Positions 14,196-22,544 of a DNA stretch of 30,286 nucleotides are shown one piece after another (positions within the stretch are counted from its first letter, which is position 1; the number at the start of each line of letters is the position of its first letter). The position numbers and the translations under genes are program-made. The notes under the pieces were generated by a model. The model searched no databases, was not told the origin of the DNA, and saw only the letters and a program-made list of their open reading frames with translations. The stretch is from NCBI GenBank assembly GCA_964628455.1, contig CAZVPD010000022.1, positions 1 to 30,286 of the forward strand, given 5' to 3'. This DNA comes from JAQVWU01 sp964628455 (lineage in GTDB: Bacteria > Bacillota > Clostridia > Oscillospirales > CAG-272).

Positions 14196-16058
14196 ATGTG
14201 CGGATTTGTCGGATTTACCGGAAAACTTGAAAACAAAGAAAAATATCTGAAAATGATGACGGACAGAATACTGCACCGGGGACCGGATATGGAGGGTGAA
14301 TTCTTTTCGGAAAGCGGTGATGTTGCGCTCGGATTCAGAAGACTGAGCATTATCGACCTTTCGGAAGCGGGACATCAGCCTATGAAAAACAGTGACGGAA
14401 GCATCGCCGTTGTTTTCAACGGCGAAATATATAATTTCACGGAGATCAAAAAAGAACTGTTGTCTAAAGGATATGTTTTTAAAAGCAAGTGCGATACCGA
14501 GGTCCTTCTGTATGGTTATGAGGAATACGGAGAAAACATCGTTTACCGGTTACGGGGAATGTTTGCGTTTGTTATCTGGGATGAAAAACGCCGGCGGTTA
14601 TTCGGCGCACGTGATTTTTTCGGCATCAAACCCTTTTATTACGGCAGATTATCGGACGGAGGTCTTATTTTCGGTTCGGAAATAAAAAGCTTTCTGGATC
14701 ATCCGCGATTTATCAGGCGCGTGAATAAAAACGCGCTCCGCCCCTATCTGACTTTTCAATATTCCGCGACGGAAGAGACTTTTTTTGAAGGCGTGTTTAA
14801 ATTGATGCCGGCACATTATTTTACCTTTGATACCGAAAGCCGCGAAATAAAAACACACCGTTTTTGGGATGTGGATTTTACGGAAAGCGATATACCGTTT
14901 GAACGGCGCGTCGATCAGCTGAACGAAGTGATCAACGAATCGGTTGCCGCACATCGTATAGCAGACGTGAAAGTAGGGACATTTCTTTCGGGCGGGATCG
15001 ATTCGAGTTACATCACCGCTTCGATGATGCCCGATAAAACATTTTCCGTCGGCTTTAATTATGCGAAATTCAATGAAACGGATAACGCACGGGAATTTTC
15101 CGATATTCTCGGAATAAACAATTACCGCCACATGCTGACAGCCGGCGAATGTTTCGACATCCTTCCTGTTCTTCAGTATCATATGGATGAACCTCAGTCG
15201 AATCCGTCAAGTGTTCCGCTCTATTTTCTCGCGAAACTCGCCGCGCAGCATGTCACAGTCGTTCTGTCCGGAGAGGGTGCTGATGAAATATACGCGGGAT
15301 ATGAATGGTATGACCAGACACCCGCTATGATAAAATATAAAAAACTGCCGCCTTTCATCCGGATACCTGCCGCTGCGGCAGCTAAAAAACTGCCGTATTT
15401 TAAAGGGCATGATTTTATTATCAAAGGCAGCGGCCGGCCCGAAGATTATTTTATCGGACAGGCCTATGTATTTTCCGAGAAGGAAGCTTTGTCCGTTCTG
15501 ACGGACCCTTACAAAAAAGGACCCGAGCCGGCTGAGTTAACCCGTCCTTTTTACGAATGCGTAAAGGGAAAGGACGAACTGGTCAAAAAACAATATCTGG
15601 ATATTCATTTATGGCTTCCGGGTGATATTCTGCTCAAAGCCGATAAGATGTCGATGGCGCATTCGCTTGAGCTCCGCGTTCCTTTTCTCGACAGGATCGT
15701 CATGGAAGATGCTCAGAGCCTGCCTTCCGCATATAAAATCAACGGCAAAAACACCAAATATGTTTTAAGGCAGGCCGCCGCAAAAACCATACCGGCTGCT
15801 TGGTCCGACCGTCCGAAAATCGGATTTCCGGTTCCCATCCGATTCTGGCTTAAAGAGAAAAAATACTATCAATATGCCAGAGAATATTTTACGGCATCGT
15901 TCACGGCCGAATTTTTCGATTGCGGTAAGCTTATGCGTTTGTTGGATGAAAATCTGCACGGTAAAGCAAACAACACGAGAAAGATCTATACCGTTCTTTC
16001 TTTTTTGGTATGGTATAAGCGCTTTTTCATAGATGAAGCTCCGAATCATGTAAAGTGA
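14196..16058 (+). CDS. asnB: Glutamine-dependent asparagine synthetase-like amidotransferase
   Basis: 620-residue class II glutamine amidotransferase fused to an ATP-dependent synthetase domain. Cys2 of MCGFVGFTG is the N-terminal glutaminase nucleophile, with the RGPD and NGEIYNF glutamine-site motifs. The synthetase half has the PP-loop SGGIDSS (about residue 264) and SGEGADEIYAGY (about 357). AsnB-family enzymes make asparagine, but several Firmicutes members instead amidate carboxylates in peptidoglycan precursors (meso-DAP or D-Asp). The direct coupling to an ATP-grasp ligase and a MurE-like ligase makes the cell-wall role credible here, as an inference. AGGA precedes ATG 14196 by about 8 nt. 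The frame ends overlapping the region of the next start. Confidence 0.92.
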   Translation: MCGFVGFTGKLENKEKYLKMMTDRILHRGPDMEGEFFSESGDVALGFRRLSIIDLSEAGHQPMKNSDGSIAVVFNGEIYNFTEIKKELLSKGYVFKSKCDTEVLLYGYEEYGENIVYRLRGMFAFVIWDEKRRRLFGARDFFGIKPFYYGRLSDGGLIFGSEIKSFLDHPRFIRRVNKNALRPYLTFQYSATEETFFEGVFKLMPAHYFTFDTESREIKTHRFWDVDFTESDIPFERRVDQLNEVINESVAAHRIADVKVGTFLSGGIDSSYITASMMPDKTFSVGFNYAKFNETDNAREFSDILGINNYRHMLTAGECFDILPVLQYHMDEPQSNPSSVPLYFLAKLAAQHVTVVLSGEGADEIYAGYEWYDQTPAMIKYKKLPPFIRIPAAAAAKKLPYFKGHDFIIKGSGRPEDYFIGQAYVFSEKEALSVLTDPYKKGPEPAELTRPFYECVKGKDELVKKQYLDIHLWLPGDILLKADKMSMAHSLELRVPFLDRIVMEDAQSLPSAYKINGKNTKYVLRQAAAKTIPAAWSDRPKIGFPVPIRFWLKEKKYYQYAREYFTASFTAEFFDCGKLMRLLDENLHGKANNTRKIYTVLSFLVWYKRFFIDEAPNHVK

Positions 16059-16066
16059 GAGAAAAA

Positions 16067-17290
16067 ATGGAACAGAACGCTTTTTTAACACCCGTTCTGA
16101 TGGGTGCCGATTTAAACTGCTACAATGTTGCCCGTGCATTTCACGAAGCTTACGGGGTTGTTTCATATGCTTTCGGCCGCTATAAGATCGGTATTACGGA
16201 AAACACGCGCATCGTAAAATTCACGGCAATCGAAAATATCGATCAAAAAACCGTTTTCATCGAAGTATTGAAGAATTTTGCAGACCTTCACCCGGGAAAA
16301 ACACGTATATTGATCGGATGCACGGATGACTATGTCAGTCTGATCATCAAAAACAGAGAATTTCTGGAAGACCGCTATATTATTCCGTATATCGGCGGGC
16401 AGCTTATGGAAGAAATAACGCTGAAGGAAACCTTTTATGAATACTGCGAAAGATATGCGCTGCCGTATCCTGCGACCACAGTCTGCGAAAAAGGTCAGCC
16501 GCTTCACATACCCTATGATTATCCCGTGATCATTAAGCCGTCAAGCAGTGTTCTGTATTGGAAATATCCCTTTGAAGGGATGAAAAAAGTTTACAGGGCT
16601 CACGATAAACCGGAAGCCGAAAAGATTATCGGCGATATTTTCGGATCCGGTTATCCGGATAAGCTGATCATACAGGATATGATTCCCGGCGATGATTCGA
16701 TGATGTATACGATGACCGCATACTGCGACCGCGAAAGCCGGGTTCGCATGATGTGCCTCGGGCATGTGCTGCTTGAAGAGCATACCCCTAAGGGACTGGG
16801 CAATCATGCGGCGATCCTGACAGAAGAAAACACCGAACTCGCCGAAAAACTGCGGATATTTCTGGAAGAAATAAAATACATCGGATTTGCCAATTTCGAT
16901 ATAAAATACGACGTCAGAGACGGTATATTTAAACTCTTTGAAATAAACATCCGGCAGGGCAGAAGCAACTATTATGTCACCGCAGCAGGATTTAACATAG
17001 CCCGCTGCATAGTCGAAGATTATGTGGAGAATAAGCTGTTTGAAGGATGTCAGATCAACCGGAATCAAATATACTGGCGCTATATTCCGGACAGTGTTGT
17101 TTTTAGATATACCGGGAAGAATCTGAGTACCCGTGTTCGTCAGCTGATAAAAGCCAAAAAAGCCTACTCTTCGATGCGTTATGCTCCCGATCTGCGTTTT
17201 AATCTGAAACGGTACTTATTTGTCATACTTCATGAATTCCGTCATATCCAAAAATATAAAAAATATTACAACAGGGAAGAAATGAAATGA
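16067..17290 (+). CDS. ATP-grasp carboxylate-amine ligase
   Basis: 407-residue ATP-grasp enzyme with no assignable substrate. Visible parts are the N-terminal pre-ATP-grasp fold (residues 1-110), VIIKPSSS (ATP-binding Lys), the ATP-grasp core with LIIQDMIPGDD, and the metal-binding region FANFDIKYD ... FEINIRQGRSNYYVTAAG. The C-terminal 80 residues are basic. ATP-grasp ligases couple a carboxylate to an amine through an acyl phosphate; D-aspartate ligase of enterococci, which decorates the peptidoglycan Lys, belongs to this general class and is a fitting but unproven comparison. An in-frame GTG at 16055 overlaps the asnB stop, while ATG 16067 has a GAGAG stretch upstream and is preferred. Its stop overlaps the next start as ATGA. 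Confidence 0.82.
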   Translation: MEQNAFLTPVLMGADLNCYNVARAFHEAYGVVSYAFGRYKIGITENTRIVKFTAIENIDQKTVFIEVLKNFADLHPGKTRILIGCTDDYVSLIIKNREFLEDRYIIPYIGGQLMEEITLKETFYEYCERYALPYPATTVCEKGQPLHIPYDYPVIIKPSSSVLYWKYPFEGMKKVYRAHDKPEAEKIIGDIFGSGYPDKLIIQDMIPGDDSMMYTMTAYCDRESRVRMMCLGHVLLEEHTPKGLGNHAAILTEENTELAEKLRIFLEEIKYIGFANFDIKYDVRDGIFKLFEINIRQGRSNYYVTAAGFNIARCIVEDYVENKLFEGCQINRNQIYWRYIPDSVVFRYTGKNLSTRVRQLIKAKKAYSSMRYAPDLRFNLKRYLFVILHEFRHIQKYKKYYNREEMK

Positions 17291-18726
17291 ATCTCGGCGG
17301 CACCGAAATAAAAAAAGTGGTTTGCGATTCCCGGCTTGCTGATGCCGGCTCGGTGTTCGTATGTCTTGCCGGCGCTGTAACCGACGGCCATAAGTATGTT
17401 TTGCCGGCCTATGATAACGGATGCAGAGTGTTTGTCTGCCAGCGTAATATTGAATTACCGTCCGACGCTGTCATCGTGACGGTTCCGGATACCCGGATAA
17501 AGCTGGCGGAACTGTCTGCCGAAATCAACGGCCGTCCGGCTGACCGGTTGAAAATCATCGGTATCACAGGCACTAAAGGAAAGACCACGGTATCGTTTTT
17601 GCTTTATGAAGCCCTGAAGCGCGGGGGAAAGAAAACCGCACTTATAGGAACCAACGGTATCTATATCGGAGAAAAGCACACCCCTTCGGTAAACAGCACG
17701 CCCGAAAGCTGTGAATTGCACCGTGTTTTTGCCGAAGCGGCGGACAGCGGCGCCGAATATATCATCATGGAGGTTTCATCGCAGGCTTATAAGCTCAACC
17801 GGGTTTTCGGACTGCAATTTGAGATCGGTGTTTTTACCAATCTTTCACACGACCATATCAGCGCTTCGGAACACCGTGATTATGATGAATATCGTGCCTG
17901 CAAAGCCGCACTGTTCGCCCATTCGAAACAAAGTATTCTTAACGCGGATGACTGCGAATGCCTTTTTATGTCCCGTCATGCCGCGGGTCCCGTTTCTTTT
18001 TATTCGGCAGGCCGGTTATGCGGTCTTTATCTGAAGGAATTCCCGGACGGAAAGAACGTTTTAACCGCCGGAGATATACGCCGGGAGAACAATAAGGGCA
18101 TACCGGGCGTCGGTTTTACCTGTAATCAAAGAAGATATTCGCTTAAAATACCCGGTAAATTCAATGTCTCCAACGCGGCTGCGGTCATTGCGGTCTGCGA
18201 TAAACTGGGTATCGGCGCCGATATTGTAAAGAAATCTTTGGCTGAGACGACGATCAAAGGCCGTTTTGAACCGGTCGAAGTTCTGAGCGACCGCGTTTTT
18301 ATCATCGATTACGCCCATAACGGGGCAAGTCTCTCCGAAGCGCTTGAAACGCTGCGCGAATATCATCCGCTCCGCCTGGTCTGTCTGTTCGGTTCGGTAG
18401 GCGGAAGGACGGAACTCAGGCGCGCCGAAATGGGAGCGGCCGCGGGAAAGCTGGCTGATTTTCTGATCATTACATCGGATAATCCCGACAGAGAAAATCC
18501 GCTGAATATCATAGAAGAAATTCAGCGGAATGTGGGAAACACTCCTCATATTTGTATCGCAGACCGCCGGGAGGCTGTCGAATATGCGGTCAGAACTTCA
18601 ATTCCCGGTGATATTATTCTTTTTGCCGGGAAAGGACATGAAAATTATCAGCTTATAAACGGGAACCGTGCACCATTTTGCGAACGCGACATCATCATGG
18701 AAGCTGCGGGAAAATACCTGCTTTGA
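17287..18726 (+). CDS. MurE-like Mur ligase (UDP-MurNAc-tripeptide synthetase family)
   Basis: 479-residue Mur ligase most like MurE, which adds the third residue to UDP-MurNAc-L-Ala-D-Glu. It has the N-terminal UDP-site segment VVCDSRLADAGSVFVCLAG, the P-loop GITGTKGKTT (about 93-102), STPES, EVSSQAY, FTNLSHDH, the probable carbamylated Lys in EYRACKAALF, and the C-terminal FAGKGHENYQ. The N-terminus is about 20 residues shorter than typical MurE. The residue-3 specificity motif, DNPR in meso-DAP enzymes, reads DNPD (398-401), followed by RENP, so meso-DAP is not predicted and the substrate is open. It starts with an ATGA overlap to the ATP-grasp gene, indicating stoichiometric co-expression. 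It could be a second MurE paralogue rather than the housekeeping one. Confidence 0.88.
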   Translation: MNLGGTEIKKVVCDSRLADAGSVFVCLAGAVTDGHKYVLPAYDNGCRVFVCQRNIELPSDAVIVTVPDTRIKLAELSAEINGRPADRLKIIGITGTKGKTTVSFLLYEALKRGGKKTALIGTNGIYIGEKHTPSVNSTPESCELHRVFAEAADSGAEYIIMEVSSQAYKLNRVFGLQFEIGVFTNLSHDHISASEHRDYDEYRACKAALFAHSKQSILNADDCECLFMSRHAAGPVSFYSAGRLCGLYLKEFPDGKNVLTAGDIRRENNKGIPGVGFTCNQRRYSLKIPGKFNVSNAAAVIAVCDKLGIGADIVKKSLAETTIKGRFEPVEVLSDRVFIIDYAHNGASLSEALETLREYHPLRLVCLFGSVGGRTELRRAEMGAAAGKLADFLIITSDNPDRENPLNIIEEIQRNVGNTPHICIADRREAVEYAVRTSIPGDIILFAGKGHENYQLINGNRAPFCERDIIMEAAGKYLL

Positions 18727-18743
18727 AAAACCGCCGGCCGCTT

Positions 18744-19247
18744 TTATTTTTCGATGAGAGTGTAGAAATTCTCAAACACAGCTTTTTTTTCATCCTCCGA
18801 AGCTACTACGAAAAGGACGTATATGCCCGCCGACCGAACCTCGGCGGCATTTATTTTGGGCATTTCCGCGGGGAGGTAGTTGAAATTACCCCAATTTTCA
18901 CGGAGCATATCAAGATATGTTTCCACGGAACCGGCAAGCTCAGAGGCTTTCACTTCGCTTGATGTCCTAAAAACACCATACTGATCGATCTCGGTTCCCG
19001 AAGTTTGTATTTTTAAGATATAGTCGGTTACATCTTCAAGATCGAGTCCGATCATCCCCGTGATATAATCGTCATCTACCGCAGAGAGTCTGGCTCCGTT
19101 CACGAGCAGAACGTCAAAGCTTTCCGCCAGCAGCGCAGCGGGTATGTCGCTGTTATATGCCGGGATTTTCTCCGAGGAACACGAGGCTGACAGAAACAGA
19201 AGGAGGACCAAAAAAACAGTTGTTATATCATGAATGACCGTTTTCAT
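18744..19247 (-). CDS. DUF4358 lipoprotein
   Basis: 167-residue secreted lipoprotein. A hydrophobic signal segment (about residues 8-20) ends in LSASC with probable lipidated Cys23. The rest matches DUF4358 proteins of Clostridia in size and in the pattern of a short charged repeat region and a C-terminal AAEVRSAGIYVLFVVASED strand. Function unknown. GGTGAT lies 6 nt before ATG 19247. It follows the SGNH hydrolase gene by 40 nt with no terminator between, so the two are probably one operon. Related pairs are, as I recall, often found beside MBOAT acyltransferases, absent here. It converges on the murE-like gene with only 17 nt between stops and no clear terminator. Confidence 0.75.
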   Translation of the reverse strand: MKTVIHDITTVFLVLLLFLSASCSSEKIPAYNSDIPAALLAESFDVLLVNGARLSAVDDDYITGMIGLDLEDVTDYILKIQTSGTEIDQYGVFRTSSEVKASELAGSVETYLDMLRENWGNFNYLPAEMPKINAAEVRSAGIYVLFVVASEDEKKAVFENFYTLIEK

Positions 19248-19287
19248 AAGAACATCACCGTTTATTCTGCCGTTATTTTATGATTGT

Positions 19288-20301
19288 TTAAGAATCGCCG
19301 TCATCGGGATAAGCATGTGTACGAAGATAATTCAATTCAACGGCAAACGAAAGTTTATTTAGATGCAGACCGTCTCCGTTCTGATATTCCTCGGGAAGAT
19401 ATCCGTCGGGACCGGCGAGAACGGAAGCGGTATTTGCATACTTTACTCCTGTTTCGTCTGCTATGGCCGCTATCCACCCGTTGGCTTCCGCAATTTTTTC
19501 GTTGTTGATCGATTTTTTATTTATATAGGATCTGGCTACGGGAAAAATAGACTGCAGTATGATTTTTGTATCAGGACTTGCCTCCCGGATCAGTAAAATC
19601 AATTTGGTATACTCCGATTTGAAATACGCTTCATCCATAAAAGAAACACCGTTGATCCCGAGTGTTATAACCAGAATATCGGGTTTACTCCTTGTGACTG
19701 CTTCGGTTATAAGTATTTCAGTGTCATCCTCGGGGTATAATATCGTCGAAATCGTCGCATAGGACAAAGTCAGAGTGCCGCTGACCGGTGTCCAGACCTG
19801 TTTTGTCTGCTTTCCGTCGGTCAGCATGCCGTATTTTATTAAACCGTATGTGGTCGAATCACCCAAAAACACGATGCGGTTTATATATTCTATACCCATA
19901 TCTTCCGTTTGGGCAAGCACGGCGGAGGGATATGCGGTTTCGATCTCCTGCATCTTCTGTAAAAACGGCGATACCGGACCGTCATCGGCAGGTATGAGCT
20001 TTTCTGTATCTTCCGGTACGGATCCCGCCGAAGTTTCCGATACGGGTTCCGGTCCGGCCGATGATCCGGCTGTAGATACTGTATCCAGCTCCGTGGCCGG
20101 CGGGGTGTCAGGCTGTGTTTCGGAACCGTTCGTGATCTCCGCATATATTCCGGTTGTTCCGTTTGCTTCGGTGCTGTCTGTTTGATTCTTTTTACCGGTC
20201 CATGTCAAAACAACTGTCAGGCAGGCAAGGATTATAACGATGACGGTAATTATGGCAGGTGCGATTTTTTTAGGCTTGCGGAAATCGGAGCTGAAATTCA
20301 T
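19288..20301 (-). CDS. Membrane-anchored SGNH/GDSL hydrolase
   Basis: 337-residue extracytoplasmic esterase-like protein. One N-terminal membrane anchor (about residues 14-34) is followed by a roughly 75-residue Thr/Ser/Pro/Glu-rich linker and an SGNH domain with block I FLGDSTTYG (nucleophile Ser), block III ITLGINGV (Gly and Asn), and the C-terminal DGLHLN (catalytic Asp-His). Such enzymes remove or transfer acyl groups on surface glycans. ATG 20301 has GGCAGG 7 nt upstream; a longer frame from 20319 lacks a ribosome binding site. First gene of a probable two-gene operon with the DUF4358 lipoprotein, behind a good promoter at 20365-20393. Confidence 0.85.
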   Translation of the reverse strand: MNFSSDFRKPKKIAPAIITVIVIILACLTVVLTWTGKKNQTDSTEANGTTGIYAEITNGSETQPDTPPATELDTVSTAGSSAGPEPVSETSAGSVPEDTEKLIPADDGPVSPFLQKMQEIETAYPSAVLAQTEDMGIEYINRIVFLGDSTTYGLIKYGMLTDGKQTKQVWTPVSGTLTLSYATISTILYPEDDTEILITEAVTRSKPDILVITLGINGVSFMDEAYFKSEYTKLILLIREASPDTKIILQSIFPVARSYINKKSINNEKIAEANGWIAAIADETGVKYANTASVLAGPDGYLPEEYQNGDGLHLNKLSFAVELNYLRTHAYPDDGDS

Positions 20302-20364
20302 ATTGAAGCCTGCCTTCATGTTTGTATATACCTGTTGCCGTATTATTTCGTTCTGTTTCAGTCT

Positions 20365-20393
20365 ATTATATCAGCACCCGGGTTTTTTTTCAA
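20365..20393 (-). promoter_or_regulatory. Promoter of the SGNH-DUF4358 operon
   Basis: Minus strand TTGAAA (20388-20393), 17-bp spacer, TATAAT (20365-20370). The leader before ATG 20301 is about 55 nt. Confidence 0.8.
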
Positions 20394-20465
20394 GCAAAAC
20401 AGCCGAACAGAATAAACAAATATTTTGATAAAAAGGAAAACGAATGATGCAAAGCGCTTCCGTAC

Positions 20466-20494
20466 AAAAACGGAAGAAAGAATCTTCCGTTTTA
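20466..20494 (-). terminator. Terminator after the small membrane protein gene
   Basis: CGGAAGA (20471-20477) pairs with TCTTCCG (20483-20489) around a 5-nt loop. On the minus strand it is followed by five Ts, 9 nt beyond the 20503 stop; the plus strand also has T-rich sequence after it. Confidence 0.8.
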
Positions 20495-20502
20495 TTTTCG
20501 GT

Positions 20503-20943
20503 TTACTTATAGAACTGCTTTTTATAACGCTCGTTTTTATTTGCATTGCGGTTGAGGGAGGAATGTATCAGGAGAACGACGGAAGCGATAAAAAAATAAA
20601 CGACGGTAAAAACGACCGCGGTCAGGAGAGCGCCCGACGCGTTGTCGTAGTTGGATACGGCAACGAGAAAAATCAATATAAACGCGGTTATTGTTCCGGC
20701 ATAATGAAGCAGGATTTTAAAGAACAGGTTCATTTTTGCGTATCGGAAAATATTGCCGATACCTGCCATAAAAAGCGAAAAAAACCATATGGCCGCCATT
20801 GCTTTATATGACGGCGCCCAGGCGGGGTTCATCGTCAGATATACGAACAGGGTGATCGAAAAAATCGAAACGGAAAAATACATGCACGCGGGGTATATAA
20901 AATAATACAGGATATTCCGCAGCGGATTTTTTGTTTTTTCCAT
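20503..20943 (-). CDS. Small four-helix membrane protein of unknown function
   Basis: 146-residue protein with four predicted membrane segments (about residues 10-36, 48-62, 72-95 and 102-125) and charged ends: a Lys-rich N-terminus and an Asn/Lys-rich C-terminus. The size and topology resemble DUF3021-type membrane proteins, but I see no diagnostic motif and no LytTR regulator nearby, so this is only a comparison. Its ATG overlaps the stop of the upstream DUF4432 gene (TGATG), so the two are translationally coupled. A terminator follows. Confidence 0.75.
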   Translation of the reverse strand: MEKTKNPLRNILYYFIYPACMYFSVSIFSITLFVYLTMNPAWAPSYKAMAAIWFFSLFMAGIGNIFRYAKMNLFFKILLHYAGTITAFILIFLVAVSNYDNASGALLTAVVFTVVYFFIASVVLLIHSSLNRNANKNERYKKQFYK

Positions 20944-21951
20944 CAGGACAGTTCTCCGAATGTGATCTGAAAACGGTTTACGATACTCGAACGCGGTTTG
21001 ATATATTTCTGAGACCCGTTTGACACTGCGTCTTCGCGACCTTCAAGCGTGCAGGAAGCCGGTTCGAGTCCCATCACATAATCACCGGCGCCGAACATAC
21101 GCCATTGAATGACGCGGTCCAGAATGCCGTCCGGTGATTCAAATGCGATTCTCACGGAAGTGTTTATTTCCGGGTTGTCAATGCCNNNNNNNNNNAAAGC
21201 TATTGAAGCGAGCGGTAAAAAAATACCTTTTAAGACTGTGGTAATAACACATTTCCTCAAAACCGGCAGCGGGAGAATAAACAGCACGCCAGTTCTCGAT
21301 ATCGCCTGCGGCATGATTGTTGCGGGGAACGGTGGTTTTTGCCGGTATATACGGAACAGCTTTTTCGGATAATAACGGATAACCCATATTGAAATGATAC
21401 AGGATCGACAGCGGCTCGAGTTTATAACCCGCATTCGTTACCGTGTCGCAGAAATCTATAGCATCACTGCCGTGTTTGCAGGTGATGACGCGTTTTAAAG
21501 TCAGATTCGATCCGAACAGGACTGCTTCACGCAGCATACCGGAGAGAGTGACCGACATGCCGTCTTCTGCCGGATCTACGCAGACATTTTCAGCCGGAGT
21601 GTTTGAGATCCTGCCGTGAACCGACAGTTCGGGATCCGAATCGTCGGTGCTGCCTATGTTCTGTAATCCGCATGTGCAAAGAAAACCGCCGCCGAAGCTG
21701 CGCAGCCATTTTGCACGCACATCGCTGTAATAGGAAGGTGCAACGATCCCGGAAGGCGTATGGTACGCCATATTTCGGTTTTTATAACGGACGGTATAGA
21801 TATCGAAACCGCGGTCGGGCAATACCGTAAAATGTAAATTCGAGCCGTTCCATACGTCAATCGCCGAAACGCCGTCCGCCCTGCCGCCCGTTAACTTATA
21901 CTGACGCACATCAAAAAGCTGCGCCGGATTTCCGATATATTGCTGTGTCAT
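20943..21951 (-). CDS. DUF4432 aldose 1-epimerase-like protein (interrupted by a scaffold gap)
   Basis: About 330-residue galactose-mutarotase-fold protein of the DUF4432 group. The N-terminal part has FTVLPDRGFDIYTVRYKNRNMAYHTPSG, a typical substrate-facing segment, then GGFLCTCGLQNIG and SILYHFNMGYPLL. The C-terminal part continues beyond the gap with FGAGDYVMGLEPASCT, a family block. Ten Ns (21186-21195) interrupt the gene and the two halves are out of frame as written, so the gap length is a placeholder rather than a real frameshift. GGAAGGG precedes ATG 21951 by 7 nt. It is coupled to the small membrane protein downstream. The sugar is unknown; a link with fucI is possible but they are 8 kb apart. 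Confidence 0.85.
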
Positions 21952-22022
21952 GTAAAATCCCTTCCTTCATCCTGTTTGTTATCAGTATATCATATCATTT
22001 ATGCGGATTACATATATAAAGG

Positions 22023-22051
22023 TTGACAATTTGTTAAAAAAAATATATAAT
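22023..22051 (+). promoter_or_regulatory. Consensus promoter of the nusB operon
   Basis: TTGACA (22023-22028), 17-bp spacer, TATAAT (22046-22051), a perfect sigma-A promoter. No strong internal promoter or terminator was seen downstream to the window end, so it may drive nusB through tyrS. Confidence 0.9.
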
Positions 22052-22094
22052 ATATGCGATAAAGCTTATTTTACTGAAGGAACGGTATAACCAT

Positions 22095-22544
22095 ATGAAA
22101 AGACGGGAAGCACGTGAAATTGCATTCGCGTTAATATTCGAAGTCGGTTTCGGCCATGGCGCTGACGGTGATCCGGTAACGAAGGAAGCCGATGATCGGA
22201 GTTACGAAGAGATCTATTCCCTTGCTGCCGCCTGCCGTGACTACGAGGAAGATGAATATATCTTACAGGTTTTTTACGGCATTAAAGATAAACTTCCGGA
22301 GATCGATGCGAAAATCGCCGCTTATTCCGTCGGATGGAAAACCGAACGCCTGTCGAGGGTCTCACAGGCGATTATGCGCTTATGCATCTATGAAATGCTT
22401 TTCAGAGACGACATCCCATTTAATATCGCTATCAATGAAGCTGTCGAACTGGCAAAAAAATACGATGACGAAAACGCTCCGAAATTCATCAACGGCATCG
22501 TAAATGCCGTCGCCGAAAACGAAGGCCTTAAAGAAACCAAATGA
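22095..22544 (+). CDS. nusB: Transcription antitermination protein NusB
   Basis: 149-residue all-helical NusB, which with NusE (S10) binds boxA of rRNA operon transcripts for antitermination. It begins MKRREAREIAFALIFE, the standard N-terminus, and contains LSRVSQAIMRLCIYEML and IPFNIAINEAVELAKKYDDENAPKFINGIV as two segments of the C-terminal core. The nearest Shine-Dalgarno (GAAGGAA) is about 13 nt upstream, longer than ideal. ATGA overlap with the next gene. First gene of the long housekeeping operon. Confidence 0.96.
   Translation: MKRREAREIAFALIFEVGFGHGADGDPVTKEADDRSYEEIYSLAAACRDYEEDEYILQVFYGIKDKLPEIDAKIAAYSVGWKTERLSRVSQAIMRLCIYEMLFRDDIPFNIAINEAVELAKKYDDENAPKFINGIVNAVAENEGLKETK

Noticed and set aside
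18727..18743. Terminator between the murE-like and DUF4358 genes
   Set aside because: A GC-rich core with flanking A and T runs is present nearby, but the bases do not form a stable hairpin.
20425..20811. 128-codon plus-strand frame opposite the small membrane protein
   Set aside because: It includes the terminator hairpin and has a low-complexity Lys/Arg-rich composition; the minus-strand four-helix protein is coupled to its neighbour and has clear membrane segments.
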